DNA from: JBGTCY01 sp041748615
GTDB lineage: Bacteria > Bacteroidota > Bacteroidia > Chitinophagales > CAIOSU01
NCBI GenBank assembly: GCA_041748615.1
Contig: JBGTCY010000135.1
Span: 1 to 33,105, forward strand
Reading direction: 5' to 3'
Length of the DNA: 33,105 bases
The notes beneath the pieces are model-generated. The model made no database searches. It saw nothing but the letters and a program-made list of their open reading frames with translations, and was not told the origin of the DNA. Shown here in pieces: positions 15,097 through 23,813 of the stretch. A program made the position numbers and the translations under genes. The first letter of the stretch is position 1. Each line of letters starts with the position of its first letter.

Positions 15097-15960
15097 TTAA
15101 TGAATAACTATTTTCCCTTTTGTTAAAATATTGGGTGAAGTATCTATCGTCCATATATAAATTCCCTTTCCAATACTTTCAGTTGATATGGTATTTATTC
15201 CTGTATTCACAGGTTGTTGTAAAATCTTTCTGCCGGATATGTCAAATAAAGTAAATGAAAAAGAATTATCCATACCTGTAAGGCTTAAGGAAATAAAAGT
15301 TTGCAAAGCGATTATTTCTACTTGAACATCATCCGGAAGATATTCATTTATACCTACATAACATGAATTGTCAAATTGATAAGTGATTCCATTTTCTGAA
15401 TAACATAATAATCTGAAAACTGAACCATCTAATTGCGAATCATCGGTTAATGGCTGAAATAAGTAGCTGTATAAACTTCCAATACCTTCGATAAATACAT
15501 CAGAACCAGAACTCCCATAAATAATAGGGTCAACCCGCACAAACATTCTTTTTTTCGGAGTTCCATAATCATTGATAATATCTGTTGAATCAACGAGAAT
15601 GTTCATGGTATCTTGAGCAATACTATTGTATATCCTGAAAGTATCGCCTTTACCTAAGCTAAAATCATAAATTAATATCTCATTCACTCCTGAGAAATCT
15701 AATACATAAACACGCTCATTACTGTCTTTCCTGACATGGCTATTAAATATTCTTTGATAATGAGTAGTGTTAATTACGGTGTCGCCATGAATATTTAATA
15801 CGTTAGTAAAATAATAGTATCCTCCAGGCGATGCTTGTTGTAATAATTTACCTTCATAATTCCAAACAGCGGTCGTGTCAGCAAAGCGAAAATCAACTTG
15901 TGCAGCTATTTGTATAAAAAGCGCTACTGAAAGAATTGAAATACAACTTGCTTTTTTCAT
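15097..15960 (-). CDS. Secreted protein with T9SS type A sorting domain
   Basis: Exported protein destined for the cell surface or medium by the type IX (Por) secretion system. A signal peptide (ending about IAAQ, residue 20) is followed by a roughly 190-residue domain I do not recognise, rich in beta strands and Tyr/Asn, and then the C-terminal sorting signal: FTLFDISGRKILQQPVNTG, then GKGIYIWTIDT and the basic ending KGKIVIH. The C-terminal domain is about 70 residues, as usual. Start is the ATG at 15960; a TTG two codons earlier is in frame. T9SS membrane parts are not in this window. The cargo function is unknown. Confidence 0.88.
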   Translation of the reverse strand: MKKASCISILSVALFIQIAAQVDFRFADTTAVWNYEGKLLQQASPGGYYYFTNVLNIHGDTVINTTHYQRIFNSHVRKDSNERVYVLDFSGVNEILIYDFSLGKGDTFRIYNSIAQDTMNILVDSTDIINDYGTPKKRMFVRVDPIIYGSSGSDVFIEGIGSLYSYLFQPLTDDSQLDGSVFRLLCYSENGITYQFDNSCYVGINEYLPDDVQVEIIALQTFISLSLTGMDNSFSFTLFDISGRKILQQPVNTGINTISTESIGKGIYIWTIDTSPNILTKGKIVIH

Positions 15961-16016
15961 AATCAAAAACCTTTGCCTTGAAGTTGAAGTAGTTTATTTC
16001 CCTATAAATTTTATCC

Positions 16017-16055
16017 CACGTCTCAAATCTCACGTCTCAGGTCTAAAATCTCCTC
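16017..16055 (+). repeat. Short imperfect direct repeat CACGTCTCA
   Basis: Between the T9SS gene and the lpdA stop, CACGTCTCAAATCT is followed at once by CACGTCTCAGGTCT and a degraded third unit (AAAATCTCCTCT). A low-complexity, 14-bp periodic stretch. No function is suggested by the context. Confidence 0.5.
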
Positions 16056-17444
16056 TCACAAATGTATCACCTCCCCGTAAGCCGCAGCACAGGCTTCCAT
16101 GACGGCTTCGGACATGGTGGGGTGGGGGTGAACGGATTTGATGATTTCATGTCCGGTGGTTTCTAATTTGCGGGCAGCCACCACTTCGGCAATCATTTCG
16201 GTGACGTTGGCGCCAATCATGTGCGCGCCTAACCACTCCCCGTATTTGGCGTCAAAAATCACTTTCACGAAACCCTCGCGCGCGCCTGCCGCCCGCGCCT
16301 TGCCCGATGCGGTGAAGGGAAATTTGCCTACTTTGATTTCGTAACCCGCTTCCTTCGCCTGCGCTTCCGTGAAGCCCACCGAAGCGATTTCCGGCTGACA
16401 GTAGGTGCAGGAGGGCAGGTTGTTGTAGTCCAACGGTTCGGGTTTTTCGCCCGCGATTTTTTCCACGCAGAGGATGCCTTCGGCTGAGGCGACATGCGCC
16501 AGCGCGGGACCTTTCACGATATCCCCGATGGCATACACGCCTTCCACATTCGTTTGGTAAAAATCATCCACCGTCACTCTGTCTTTGTCGGTTTTCACGC
16601 CTGCATCTTCCAGCCCGATGCCTTCGATGTTTGTCGCCACGCCCACGGCTGACAGCACGATGTCGCACGCGATTTCCTGCTCGCCTTTCGGTGTTTTCAC
16701 TTTCACTTTGCAGCCTTTTCCGGAGGCATCCACTTTTTCGACCGATGAGCCGGTCATGACTTCAATCCCCTGTTTTTTGAAACTGCGCAGCAACTCTTTC
16801 GAAATATCCTCATCTTCCACCGGCACGATGCGCGGCTGAAATTCAACAAGCGTCACTTTTGTACCGAGCGAGTTGTAGAAGTAAGCAAATTCCACCCCTA
16901 TAGCGCCCGCGCCCACCACTACCATGCTTTCCGGCAGTTTGGACAATACCATCGCCTCGCGGTAGCCGATGATTTTTTTGCCGTCCTGTTTGAGGTTGGG
17001 CAGTTCTTTCGACTTGCCGCCCGTGGCGAGAATGATATGCTGTGCGGTGTATTCCGTTATTTTTCCCTTGTCGTCTTTCACCGCCACTTTTTTTCCTTTC
17101 AGCAATTTGCCCTCGCCCGCAATCACTTCGATTTTATTTTTCTTGAGCAAAAAAGTAACGCCTTTGCTCATGCTGTCAGCCGAATCGCGGCTGCGCTTGA
17201 TGATGCTTTCAAAATCGGGTTTGAATGATTTCACCTCGATGCCATAGTCAGTGGCATGTTTCACATAATCGAACACCTGCGCGCTTTTCAGCAGCGCCTT
17301 GGTGGGGATGCAGCCCCAGTTGAGGCACACGCCACCGAGTTCGGCTTTTTCCACAACCGCGGTTTTTAAACCTAATTGCGCAGCCCTGATTGCCGCCACA
17401 TATCCGCCCGGTCCGCTTCCGATAACAATGACATCGTAGTTCAT
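16056..17444 (-). CDS. lpdA: Dihydrolipoyl dehydrogenase (E3)
   Basis: FAD enzyme that reoxidises dihydrolipoamide in the pyruvate, 2-oxoglutarate and branched-chain dehydrogenase complexes and the glycine cleavage system. The N-terminal FAD fold is VIVIGSGPGGYVAAIRAAQLG; the redox disulfide is Cys40/Cys45 in GGVCLNWGCIPTK; the NAD domain shows VVVGAGAIGVEFAYFYNSLG; the C-terminal catalytic pair is His441 in HPHPTMSE with Glu446. Length 462 is normal. It is a stand-alone gene here, with no E1/E2 genes adjacent. The ATG at 17444 gives the standard N-terminus. Confidence 0.97.
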   Translation of the reverse strand: MNYDVIVIGSGPGGYVAAIRAAQLGLKTAVVEKAELGGVCLNWGCIPTKALLKSAQVFDYVKHATDYGIEVKSFKPDFESIIKRSRDSADSMSKGVTFLLKKNKIEVIAGEGKLLKGKKVAVKDDKGKITEYTAQHIILATGGKSKELPNLKQDGKKIIGYREAMVLSKLPESMVVVGAGAIGVEFAYFYNSLGTKVTLVEFQPRIVPVEDEDISKELLRSFKKQGIEVMTGSSVEKVDASGKGCKVKVKTPKGEQEIACDIVLSAVGVATNIEGIGLEDAGVKTDKDRVTVDDFYQTNVEGVYAIGDIVKGPALAHVASAEGILCVEKIAGEKPEPLDYNNLPSCTYCQPEIASVGFTEAQAKEAGYEIKVGKFPFTASGKARAAGAREGFVKVIFDAKYGEWLGAHMIGANVTEMIAEVVAARKLETTGHEIIKSVHPHPTMSEAVMEACAAAYGEVIHL

Positions 17445-17522
17445 AATGGTGATTTTTTGTTGCGGTAAAAATATACATTACAGGGGAGAATGGCGGAGTA
17501 AATGGAAGATTATTCCTGCACA

Positions 17523-17593
17523 GTGAAGATGTCAAAATAACATCCGCAATTTGAAGACAGAAGTCGCAGAGATTAGACTTTTGATTTTAGATG
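17523..17593 (+). repeat. Family 2 repeat, copy R2
   Basis: Begins GTGAAGATGTCAAAATAAC, then CATCCGCAATTTGAAG; the hairpin block is degraded (ACAGAAGTCGCAG) and the tail reads GATTAGACTTTTGATTTTAG followed by ATG. About 60 of 70 positions agree with R1. The GTGAAG end points towards the lpdA start, 78 bp away. Confidence 0.8.
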
Positions 17594-17714
17594 CAATGTT
17601 TGAATGATTGATACAGGCAGTGAAAAAAAATCAATCGGGAAAAGGAGGATAGACCAGAGGATGAAAACTGCTAAATCTGCCACAGATTCACAGATTAAGC
17701 GCAGTTAAACATGA

Positions 17715-17742
17715 AACTTTTACCAACATGTTTGTAAAAGTT
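17715..17742. terminator. 28-bp near-perfect palindrome downstream of lolA (possible terminator)
   Basis: AACTTTTAC (17715-17723) pairs exactly with GTAAAAGTT (17734-17742), and the loop contains AACATGTT, itself palindromic. It is about 45 bp beyond the lolA stop and 270 bp upstream of lpdA. The stem is AT-rich without a clear U-tract, so it may be a weak terminator or a protein-binding site; the sequence does not decide. Confidence 0.35.
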
Positions 17743-17785
17743 GAGTGTGAAGCGCAAAATAATATTTGAATGAGATTCAACGACT

Positions 17786-18463
17786 TTATTTCGTCATGTC
17801 ATCAATATAAATACCGGGATATTTTGCGGGGTCGAAAGAAAATTCCGTGTCGCTGATGTTCAGGTTTTCATCGCTGTAAGCGATGCCGTAAGTGTATTTC
17901 ACCCCGTCTTTCGCATGAATTTCACCTTTGACAATTCTGTTGTTTGCTTTGTCCACAAACAACTGAATCATTTTATAAGGCGACTGTTTGATGTCCGCAG
18001 GAATCAGCGTGATTACGGTGACTCTGATATTGTTATCCATCCTTTCGCCACTCATGCGGCTGTAATAATTTTCTTTGTAAAGCTCAAAAAGTTTGCTCGG
18101 GCTTTCTATTTCATCCGCTTCAGGCTCAAAGTAATTCACCTGCAATTCATTTGATTCTTTCAAATAAACATACCGCTTCACATTGTCGCAGATAATCATC
18201 ATTTCCTCCGTATCAATCTTGTATTTGCTGTTTTTAAGATAAACCACGCCTTTTGATTTGATGTTGGATTCTTCTTCGGGCATATCTACCAACAAGGAAA
18301 AATCCAACTTCAGTGATGGGGAAGCGTGATATTTTTTATTGACCAACTCTAACAAAGCGCGGGATTCCTGGTCCTGTTCTAATTTCCTTTCATTATTTTG
18401 AGCGGAAAGAAAAAAAGGAGATATTAAAATTGCAAGAGGTATTAAAAAGTAGGCGAATTTCAT
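17786..18463 (-). CDS. lolA: LolA-like outer-membrane lipoprotein carrier protein
   Basis: Periplasmic chaperone that ferries lipoproteins from the inner to the outer membrane. The 225-residue product has a signal peptide ending SAQ (about residue 22) and then the LolA pattern: SPSLKLDFSLLVD, GVVYLKNSKYKIDTEEM, IICDNVKRYVYLKESNELQV, and late strands ending FSFDPAKYPGIYIDDMTK. Length is normal. It starts 8 bp after the ftsK stop, a pairing conserved in Bacteroidota, so the two are co-transcribed. Sequence identity to proteobacterial LolA is low in this phylum, but the motif order and the location make the assignment firm. Confidence 0.88.
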   Translation of the reverse strand: MKFAYFLIPLAILISPFFLSAQNNERKLEQDQESRALLELVNKKYHASPSLKLDFSLLVDMPEEESNIKSKGVVYLKNSKYKIDTEEMMIICDNVKRYVYLKESNELQVNYFEPEADEIESPSKLFELYKENYYSRMSGERMDNNIRVTVITLIPADIKQSPYKMIQLFVDKANNRIVKGEIHAKDGVKYTYGIAYSDENLNISDTEFSFDPAKYPGIYIDDMTK

Positions 18464-18471
18464 GATTGAGT

Positions 18472-20856
18472 TTATTCTGCCTTTACATGGTTCAAAAACT
18501 GTTCCAGTTCCATCACATCTTTAATTAAAACTTCACGGGGCTTACTCCCCTGGTTTGGTCCCACAACTCCTGCTGCTTCCAATTGGTCCATCACGCGCCC
18601 CGCTCTGTTGTAGCCTAAATTAAGCCTTCTTTGCAATAATGAGGTAGAACCTTGTTGGGTGGAGACTAACAGGCGTGCTGCTTCTTCAAATTTATCATCG
18701 CGGTCGCCCGGGTCCAAGCCGCCCGCAAACTCTTCTTTGTCATCAATGTATTCAGGTAATTGAAAGGCTTCGGAATATCCGCGCTGGTTGGCGATGAAGT
18801 CCACTACTTTTTCAACTTCGGGTGTATCCACGAAAGCGCATTGCAGGCGGGTGATGTCGCCCCCGGCTGAAAGCAGCATGTCGCCTCGTCCAATCAGTTG
18901 GTCTGCGCCACCCGCGTCAAGAATGGTGCGCGAGTCCACTTTCGCGGTGACTTTAAAAGCGATTCGGGCGGGAAAATTGGCTTTGATGGTTCCGGTGATG
19001 ATATTAACGGATGGGCGTTGTGTGGCAATAATCAAATGAATCCCCACCGCTCTTGCTTTTTGTGCCAGCCGCGCAATGGGTGTTTCTATTTCTTTACCGG
19101 CTGTCATAATCAGGTCGGCAAACTCGTCAATTACCAGCACAATGTAAGGCAGGAATTTATGTCCATGTAGCGGGTTCAGTCTTCTTGCGATAAACTTGGC
19201 GTTGTATTCTTTGATACTGCGCGCGTTGCACTTAGTGAGTAATGTCAGGCGGTCATCCATTTCAATGCAAAGTGCGTTGAGCGTATAAACCACACGCTTG
19301 GTGTCGGTGATAATCACTTCATCCGCATTGGGCAACATTGCCAGAAAATGTTTTTCAATGGTTTTGAAAATGGACAACTCCACCATTTTCGGGTCCACCA
19401 TCACAAACTTGAGTTGCGAAGGATGTTTTTTATAAAGCAATGAAATCAGGATGGCATTTAATCCGACTGACTTACCTTGTCCGGTAGCGCCCGCTACCAG
19501 CAGGTGGGGCATTTTTGAAAGGTCTTCAATGATGATTTCGTTGGCGATATTTTTTCCAAGCGCGATGGGCAGGTCATATTTTGAATTCTGGAATTTTTCG
19601 GAAGCCAGCACCGAGTGCATGGAAACGATTTCTTTTTTCACGTTCGGCACTTCAATCCCGATGGTGCCTTTGCCCGGAATGGGCGCGATGATACGGATGC
19701 CCAATGCCGCGAGGCTCAGTGCGATGTCATCTTCTAAGTTTTTGATTTTCGAAATACGCACACCGGCAGCCGGTACAATTTCATACAGCGTTACCGTAGG
19801 ACCGACAGTCGCTTTAATGCTGGAAATTTCAATGTTATAATTCCGCAGCGTTTGAATAATCTGGTCTTTGTTTTTTTCCAATTCCTCGCGGTCAATCGTG
19901 ATTTTTTCTTCACTGTAAACTTTCAGCAAATCGAGGGTAGGGTAGAGGTAATCCGGCAGGTCGAGCGTGGGGTCATAATTCACGTGGATGTTTCCGGGTA
20001 AAATTTCTTCTTCCACCGGTTCTACCACATCCAAAGAAAGTTCATCGTCCGGTTCTTCTGATTGCTGATTGTTTTCCAACTCATGAGCGGTTTCCACCAC
20101 TTCGAGGTCTAATGAAGCCGGTATCTTTTTCTCTTTAACAGGAGCGGGTTCGTTTTCAAAAATCACTTCCGAACCTTTGTTTTCTTCCACAATTTTTTCT
20201 TCCCATTCTTTCACTTCCGTTTCTTCATCATATTGAACGGGCGGGAGATTGGAGGCTCCAGCCGTTTTTCTCCTGAAGAGATTCACCGGTAATTTGAAGT
20301 TGATGTTGAATTTCAATACCAAAAACACCAACATGCTGAAAACGATGAGGGATAATGTGCCAAACCAGCCTACAAAATGCGTGAGTTCACCATGAAGATA
20401 TGCTCCAAACGCGCCACCGAACGGGAAACCGAATTTTTCGGCATTGAAAATAAAAGCGAAGGTGAGCGGGAACCAAAGCAGCGCCAGGAAAGCGTATTTG
20501 TAAACGGCTCTCAGCGGCAGTTGCAAGTTTTGATTCATCAGCCGAATCCCGGTTATAAACAGTACCGGAATGAAAATAAACGAGGTGAGACCGAAACCGT
20601 TTTTGAAAAAACGCTCCGCAATGTAAGCGCCTAACTGACCGATTTTATTGGCTGCCACTTCATTCGCGGGAATGAACTGGTCAGTGCGCCAGTTAAAAAG
20701 ATAAGAAGTAAAAGCAACGAAAAGCAAGACACCGGAAAAGACAAACGTCAGACCGATGACCTTCAGCACACGCTCATCAGCCAAAAAGGTTTTCATTCTG
20801 GTGACGAAGCCGGGTCCTTTCTCTTTTTTTGGTTTTTCCTTTCCGTTTTTAGCCAT
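18472..20856 (-). CDS. ftsK: DNA translocase FtsK/SpoIIIE
   Basis: Septal ATPase that pumps chromosome termini apart during division and activates XerCD recombination. Four N-terminal transmembrane helices (about residues 32-185) anchor it. An acidic linker (about 205-290, rich in Glu) follows, then the alpha domain, the beta RecA-like motor with Walker A GATGQGKS (456-463) and Walker B VLVIDEFADLI, and the C-terminal gamma winged helix (about 725-790, LLQRRLNLGYNRAGRVMDQLE) that reads the polar DNA signals. Total 794 residues, with a shorter linker than E. coli FtsK. lolA follows after 8 bp. A family 1 repeat lies 31 bp upstream of the start. Confidence 0.97.
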   Translation of the reverse strand: MAKNGKEKPKKEKGPGFVTRMKTFLADERVLKVIGLTFVFSGVLLFVAFTSYLFNWRTDQFIPANEVAANKIGQLGAYIAERFFKNGFGLTSFIFIPVLFITGIRLMNQNLQLPLRAVYKYAFLALLWFPLTFAFIFNAEKFGFPFGGAFGAYLHGELTHFVGWFGTLSLIVFSMLVFLVLKFNINFKLPVNLFRRKTAGASNLPPVQYDEETEVKEWEEKIVEENKGSEVIFENEPAPVKEKKIPASLDLEVVETAHELENNQQSEEPDDELSLDVVEPVEEEILPGNIHVNYDPTLDLPDYLYPTLDLLKVYSEEKITIDREELEKNKDQIIQTLRNYNIEISSIKATVGPTVTLYEIVPAAGVRISKIKNLEDDIALSLAALGIRIIAPIPGKGTIGIEVPNVKKEIVSMHSVLASEKFQNSKYDLPIALGKNIANEIIIEDLSKMPHLLVAGATGQGKSVGLNAILISLLYKKHPSQLKFVMVDPKMVELSIFKTIEKHFLAMLPNADEVIITDTKRVVYTLNALCIEMDDRLTLLTKCNARSIKEYNAKFIARRLNPLHGHKFLPYIVLVIDEFADLIMTAGKEIETPIARLAQKARAVGIHLIIATQRPSVNIITGTIKANFPARIAFKVTAKVDSRTILDAGGADQLIGRGDMLLSAGGDITRLQCAFVDTPEVEKVVDFIANQRGYSEAFQLPEYIDDKEEFAGGLDPGDRDDKFEEAARLLVSTQQGSTSLLQRRLNLGYNRAGRVMDQLEAAGVVGPNQGSKPREVLIKDVMELEQFLNHVKAE

Positions 20857-20887
20857 TAATCCAAATCAAACTGTGGTGAAAGTAAGG

Positions 20888-20974
20888 GGCGGTTCTAAAT
20901 ATTCACTCTTTGGATCGTCTCATCCCTGCCTTCTCCAAAGGAGAAGGGGAAAAAGCGTGATTTTTAGAACAGCC
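20888..20974. repeat. Family 1 repeat, copy C
   Basis: Left end GGCGGTTCTAAATATT (20888-20903); right end, reverse complemented, GGCTGTTCTAAAAATC (20959-20974). The 55-bp interior carries TCTCATCCCTG and a perfect 8-bp hairpin CCTTCTCC-AAA-GGAGAAGG (20929-20947). The same inner order is seen in copy D. It occupies the leader region of ftsK. Confidence 0.85.
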
Positions 20975-21056
20975 TAAAGTTAATGCTGACATTTTAGAAA
21001 AATCAGGGAGGATTTAAACATAAACGCCTCAATGTGTTCACTATTTTAGGAAAAAT

Positions 21057-21094
21057 AAAAAAAGCGGGCAGGAAGGCTCCTGACCGCTTTTTTT
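21057..21094 (-). terminator. Intrinsic terminator of the 21114-21545 lipoprotein gene
   Basis: An 11-bp perfect stem, 21057-21067 with 21084-21094 (A-tract plus GCGG / CCGC plus T-tract), continues after one mismatch as CAGG/CCTG around a 6-nt loop. On the minus strand it ends in a run of seven T and follows the gene stop by 20 bp. Its symmetric arms could also stop plus-strand transcripts. Confidence 0.85.
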
Positions 21095-21113
21095 AAGGTT
21101 AAAAATTTGATAA

Positions 21114-21545
21114 TTACTGTTTCACTTTCACCAATTTGGCTTTTACCGTCACATCAGTTTTGATATAGATAAACGGAAAACCTTTGCTCACGCCTTCATA
21201 TTGTGGATAGAGTACCGCGTCATATTCAGGATTTGCCTGGAGTAAATTGTAGGCGGCATAAGATTCTGTTTTTGTCATAGGCGTATTTCCGATAATCGGA
21301 ATGCTGAAAGAAGTCTTTCCCGCCTCACCGATTTCCTTTTTAAATAATCGCCTCCAGTCAACACCCAGAATCATTTTTGATGTTGCGGTAGCGGTTTTGG
21401 TTTCAGAAATTTCAACATCTTCTTTCTCCAACTGCAGCCGGGCGTTGGAGTTTGCCATGGAGCGCATTTTCAACGTGCATCCTGAATTGAGCAGTAAGGT
21501 TCCGGTAACGGATAGCATTAACAATAAAGAAACATTTTTTTTCAT
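21114..21545 (-). CDS. Small lipoprotein of unknown function
   Basis: Not recognised. The 143-residue product starts with a lipoprotein signal whose lipobox is NSGC (Cys20 or so), then a segment with EISETKTATATSKMILGVDWRRLFKKE and a compact C-terminal part (NPEYDAVLYPQYEGVSKGFPFIYIKTDVTVKAKLVKVK). The 'A-YNLLQANPEYDAVLYPQYE' pattern recalls small outer-membrane lipoproteins in Bacteroidota whose role is unknown. The frame is open upstream to 21632, but the signal sequence fixes the ATG at 21545. A TAnnTTTG box lies 34 bp upstream and a strong terminator downstream, so it is a single-gene unit, probably well expressed. Confidence 0.75.
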   Translation of the reverse strand: MKKNVSLLLMLSVTGTLLLNSGCTLKMRSMANSNARLQLEKEDVEISETKTATATSKMILGVDWRRLFKKEIGEAGKTSFSIPIIGNTPMTKTESYAAYNLLQANPEYDAVLYPQYEGVSKGFPFIYIKTDVTVKAKLVKVKQ

Positions 21546-21578
21546 GATAATTAATTTTTTGGATTTAGAAAATAAACC

Positions 21579-21586
21579 CAAAACTA
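21579..21586 (-). promoter_or_regulatory. Predicted -7 box (TAGTTTTG) of the 21114-21545 gene
   Basis: On the minus strand TAGTTTTG is an exact match to TAnnTTTG, 33 bp upstream of the ATG. No TTG is found at the -33 spacing, so support is partial. Confidence 0.45.
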
Positions 21587-21700
21587 CTGTGGCGGAAAAT
21601 ATTATTGGTTCTTTATTTTTCGCTTGCATCAAAATTTGTGAAAATGCGGTTGTTAATTTTCATCACAGAATGTGTTTGCCCTGTTCAATGATATTTATGG

Positions 21701-21770
21701 GGATCCAACGGAGCCAGAGATTAAATCAGGTAATTCCTTCTATAAAAACGATGCTCCTAACGGAGAGCTT
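21701..21770. repeat. Pair of decayed GGAGC/GCTCC palindromic units
   Basis: GGATCCAACGGAGCC at 21701-21715 and ATGCTCCTAACGGAGAGC at about 21751-21768 are two imperfect palindromes built on the same CTCC-AACGGAG core, in a head-to-head spacing of about 35 bp. A perfect relative, ATGCTCCGA-GTA-TCGGAGCAT, is at 26948-26968. They look like worn REP-type units. Confidence 0.5.
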
Positions 21771-21859
21771 AACTGAATGACCTTGTAGGCAAACTTAGGG
21801 GGTAAAAGATGAAACCCAATCCGTATGGGCTTTAGCCCGCATTTATCAGTTAATAGTGA

Positions 21860-22327
21860 TTATTCTTTAAGTTCAGATACATACACCTCGAAATAATCAT
21901 TGTCTTTCACAATCACCCATTCATGGGGAATGGTTTTGCTGTAATCTATCCAGATATGATGCTGACCGGTCGGGGTAAAATGAGAATTCAGCGAGCGGAT
22001 TACTTCTTCCATTTCCGGACATTGGGCGTAGCCCTGGCATAAATTTTTAGAAATATAATTGGTGCAGATGTCTTCCCTGGTGACTTTGCCTGTTTCTGAT
22101 ATGAAATCCACCTCCTTGAAATGATAATATACCGACCTCCTTCCATTTTTAGAAAGATAAATGATGAAATTGTCTTTTACAGCCTTCACAACAACAGGAC
22201 CTTTCATGTCCTTTCGCTCGCTTTTCAGCGCTTTAATGATATATTCTTTGCTGTAACCAAGATAATTCTGTGAAAATCCGCTTATGAAAAAAAAGGTGAA
22301 GGCGAAGAAAAAAAGTAATGTTTTCAT
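21860..22327 (-). CDS. Exported protein of unknown function (155 aa)
   Basis: Signal peptide MKTLLFFFAFTFFFISGFSQ, cleavage expected after FSQ. The mature part starts NYLGYSKEYIIKALKSER, in which a 'LG-s-e-I---L' pattern followed by an N-terminal helix and a five-strand pattern is seen; two Cys pairs (Cys in DICTNYISKNLC and AQCPEM) could form disulfides. The end is WVIVKDNDYFEVYVSELKE. I do not recognise a family. The first ATG of the frame (22372) falls in a repeat; the ATG at 22327 is chosen from the signal peptide. It is one of seven small exported or membrane genes on this strand between 21 and 26.8 kb. Confidence 0.72.
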   Translation of the reverse strand: MKTLLFFFAFTFFFISGFSQNYLGYSKEYIIKALKSERKDMKGPVVVKAVKDNFIIYLSKNGRRSVYYHFKEVDFISETGKVTREDICTNYISKNLCQGYAQCPEMEEVIRSLNSHFTPTGQHHIWIDYSKTIPHEWVIVKDNDYFEVYVSELKE

Positions 22328-22347
22328 GTTTATGATATTTCTGTTAA

Positions 22348-22416
22348 GTAAAGTTGTCAAAAACATCCCCAATTTGAAACCTGCATTAGCAGATATTAGA
22401 CTTTAGATATTAGATG
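22348..22416 (+). repeat. Family 2 repeat, copy R3
   Basis: GTAAAGTTGTCAAAAACATC, then CCCAATTTGAAACCTGCATT, AGCAGATATTAGACTTTAGA, TATTAGATG. It keeps the CTGC-ATTA-GCAG hairpin. It fills the upstream region of the 21860-22327 gene, with its GTAAAGTTG end 21 bp from that ATG. Confidence 0.85.
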
Positions 22417-22444
22417 CATTGATGAAGTTATTTTGAAAATGTTC

Positions 22445-22933
22445 CTAATCCGCATCGTGCCTCAGAAAAAGTTTCGCCCGTTCCAATTGCGTGAGCGGTA
22501 CGTTTTTCAGATTCAAGATGGGTACAATCAACACCGTGTCTGTATCGGGTATGATAAGAACTAATTCCTTAAACCGGAGGCAGTTGGGTGAAGTAAAGTT
22601 TGTGGAACAGTCAATCACTTCAGCTAAAGGCTGATTGACTGCCGCAATTTGTAACACAATCGGGAGTTGGATAAATTGAGCGTAAGTGACCTCGGACGCG
22701 ATAAATCCGCGCTTCTGCGCTTCTAAGAAAAAAGTGCGGCTGGTGATGGGCTTGTAATAAGAGCCGTTGCTTTCATCATAGACCATCCCCGTTTCCTTGA
22801 GGTCGTTCAACCGCTCATATTTTCCATCTACCGTAATGCGGTACTCCGTTTGCTGGGCATGAGCGAAAATTTGCAGAGAGCAAAAGAGGATGATGAAACC
22901 TTTAGAGAAATGCGTGAATATAAGTTTTGACAT
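22445..22933 (-). CDS. Exported protein of unknown function (162 aa)
   Basis: Signal peptide of about 27 residues ending AHAQ, then QTEYRITVDGKYERLNDLKE and a mixed alpha/beta body with two Cys (DCSTNFTSPNC) and a strand-rich C-terminal part (LVLIIPDTDTVLIVPILNL). No family recognised. It shares size, signal peptide and strand with its neighbours but no visible sequence similarity. The ATG at 22933 is the only start that gives the signal peptide. Confidence 0.7.
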   Translation of the reverse strand: MSKLIFTHFSKGFIILFCSLQIFAHAQQTEYRITVDGKYERLNDLKETGMVYDESNGSYYKPITSRTFFLEAQKRGFIASEVTYAQFIQLPIVLQIAAVNQPLAEVIDCSTNFTSPNCLRFKELVLIIPDTDTVLIVPILNLKNVPLTQLERAKLFLRHDAD

Positions 22934-23040
22934 AAGATGTTTTTTAAAATTATGATTTAAGATTAATTCTTACCAACAGTCACATTTTGATTCTTTGTAT
23001 CGGTTATTAAACTTTCCGAAAACCTTTTAAAGCAAACCCT

Positions 23041-23778
23041 TTAATAAACAAATAACCATCCTGACCAAAACAACATTGCCACTGCGCCCAGAACAATTCC
23101 GGCAATTGCCATGCCACGTCTCGATGTTCCTTTCTTCAGGGCAATTGCACCGGTGATGATAGCGGCAAGACCAAAAAGAAATGAACCGTGAAATGCGGCA
23201 AAAGCAGCAACCCCGGTAGCTAATGATACGATTGCCAATATATCCGCGGTGGACATACCGCCCCTCTGTCCGTATTTCGACTGCAACCTACCGAATATTT
23301 TAGCTTTTAACTTATCGAAAAAAGTGAGATTCTGTATCGCCTGAAAGTCTTTTGACTCGATTTTTTTGGCGGTCCTGTTTAAAACTCTATCGGCAAACCT
23401 GCTCTCAGTTGAACCTGCAACAAAGCGCAGTTCCTCTGCCATCCTGGTTTTAAGTTCTTTGGCAGTCATCTTATTCCCTTCGGTCTCAACAGGCGACATG
23501 GCGAGTAACAACTGTTCATCCGCATCGGACCATTCATTTGTTTGTTGTATCTCTTCGCTGAGAAAGCTCCGGCTATCAATTGATTTTGTATCATGTACCG
23601 GCAATCCGATGGATGACGGCACAGGTTTATTTAAATTTTTTTGAGGCGCTGACGAAGCCACTTCAAGTTTCGATTGGTTAAGGTAATTGTTCTTGCCGGT
23701 ATAACATCCATCCTTGCCGGTATTGCAAGACGATGCAACGATCAGCGCAATGCCGTGATAGAAAATAGAAATTTTCAT
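23041..23778 (-). CDS. Lipoprotein-like protein with a DUF4190-type C-terminal membrane domain
   Basis: The 245-residue product begins with a signal of lipoprotein type (lipobox ASSC, Cys18), has a hydrophilic middle of about 150 residues, and ends with a domain of three hydrophobic segments: STADILAIVSLATGVAAFAA, FLFGLAAIITGAIALKKG and RGMAIAGIVLGAVAMLFWSG. The order 'IL-I-SL--G ... G--AII-G-IAL-K ... G--MAIAGIVLG' is the DUF4190 pattern seen at the C-terminus of many Bacteroidota membrane proteins. The frame is open to 23889, but that would overlap the upstream gene; the ATG at 23778 begins the signal. Function unknown. Confidence 0.75.
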   Translation of the reverse strand: MKISIFYHGIALIVASSCNTGKDGCYTGKNNYLNQSKLEVASSAPQKNLNKPVPSSIGLPVHDTKSIDSRSFLSEEIQQTNEWSDADEQLLLAMSPVETEGNKMTAKELKTRMAEELRFVAGSTESRFADRVLNRTAKKIESKDFQAIQNLTFFDKLKAKIFGRLQSKYGQRGGMSTADILAIVSLATGVAAFAAFHGSFLFGLAAIITGAIALKKGTSRRGMAIAGIVLGAVAMLFWSGWLFVY

Positions 23779-23813
23779 GATGAATTTTTTAAGGTAGAGG
23801 AAAGAAAATGGAA

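Larger units (their letters stand above)
17445..17785. other. 341-bp gene-free stretch with repeats and a dyad
   Basis: No convincing coding sequence. It holds family 2 repeat copy R2 (17523-17593), a CTGCCACAGATTCACAGATTA segment that resembles a short repeat often seen in Bacteroidota, and a dyad at 17715-17742. The lpdA promoter must lie at the left end of this stretch (minus strand), but no exact TAnnTTTG box is present. Confidence 0.6.
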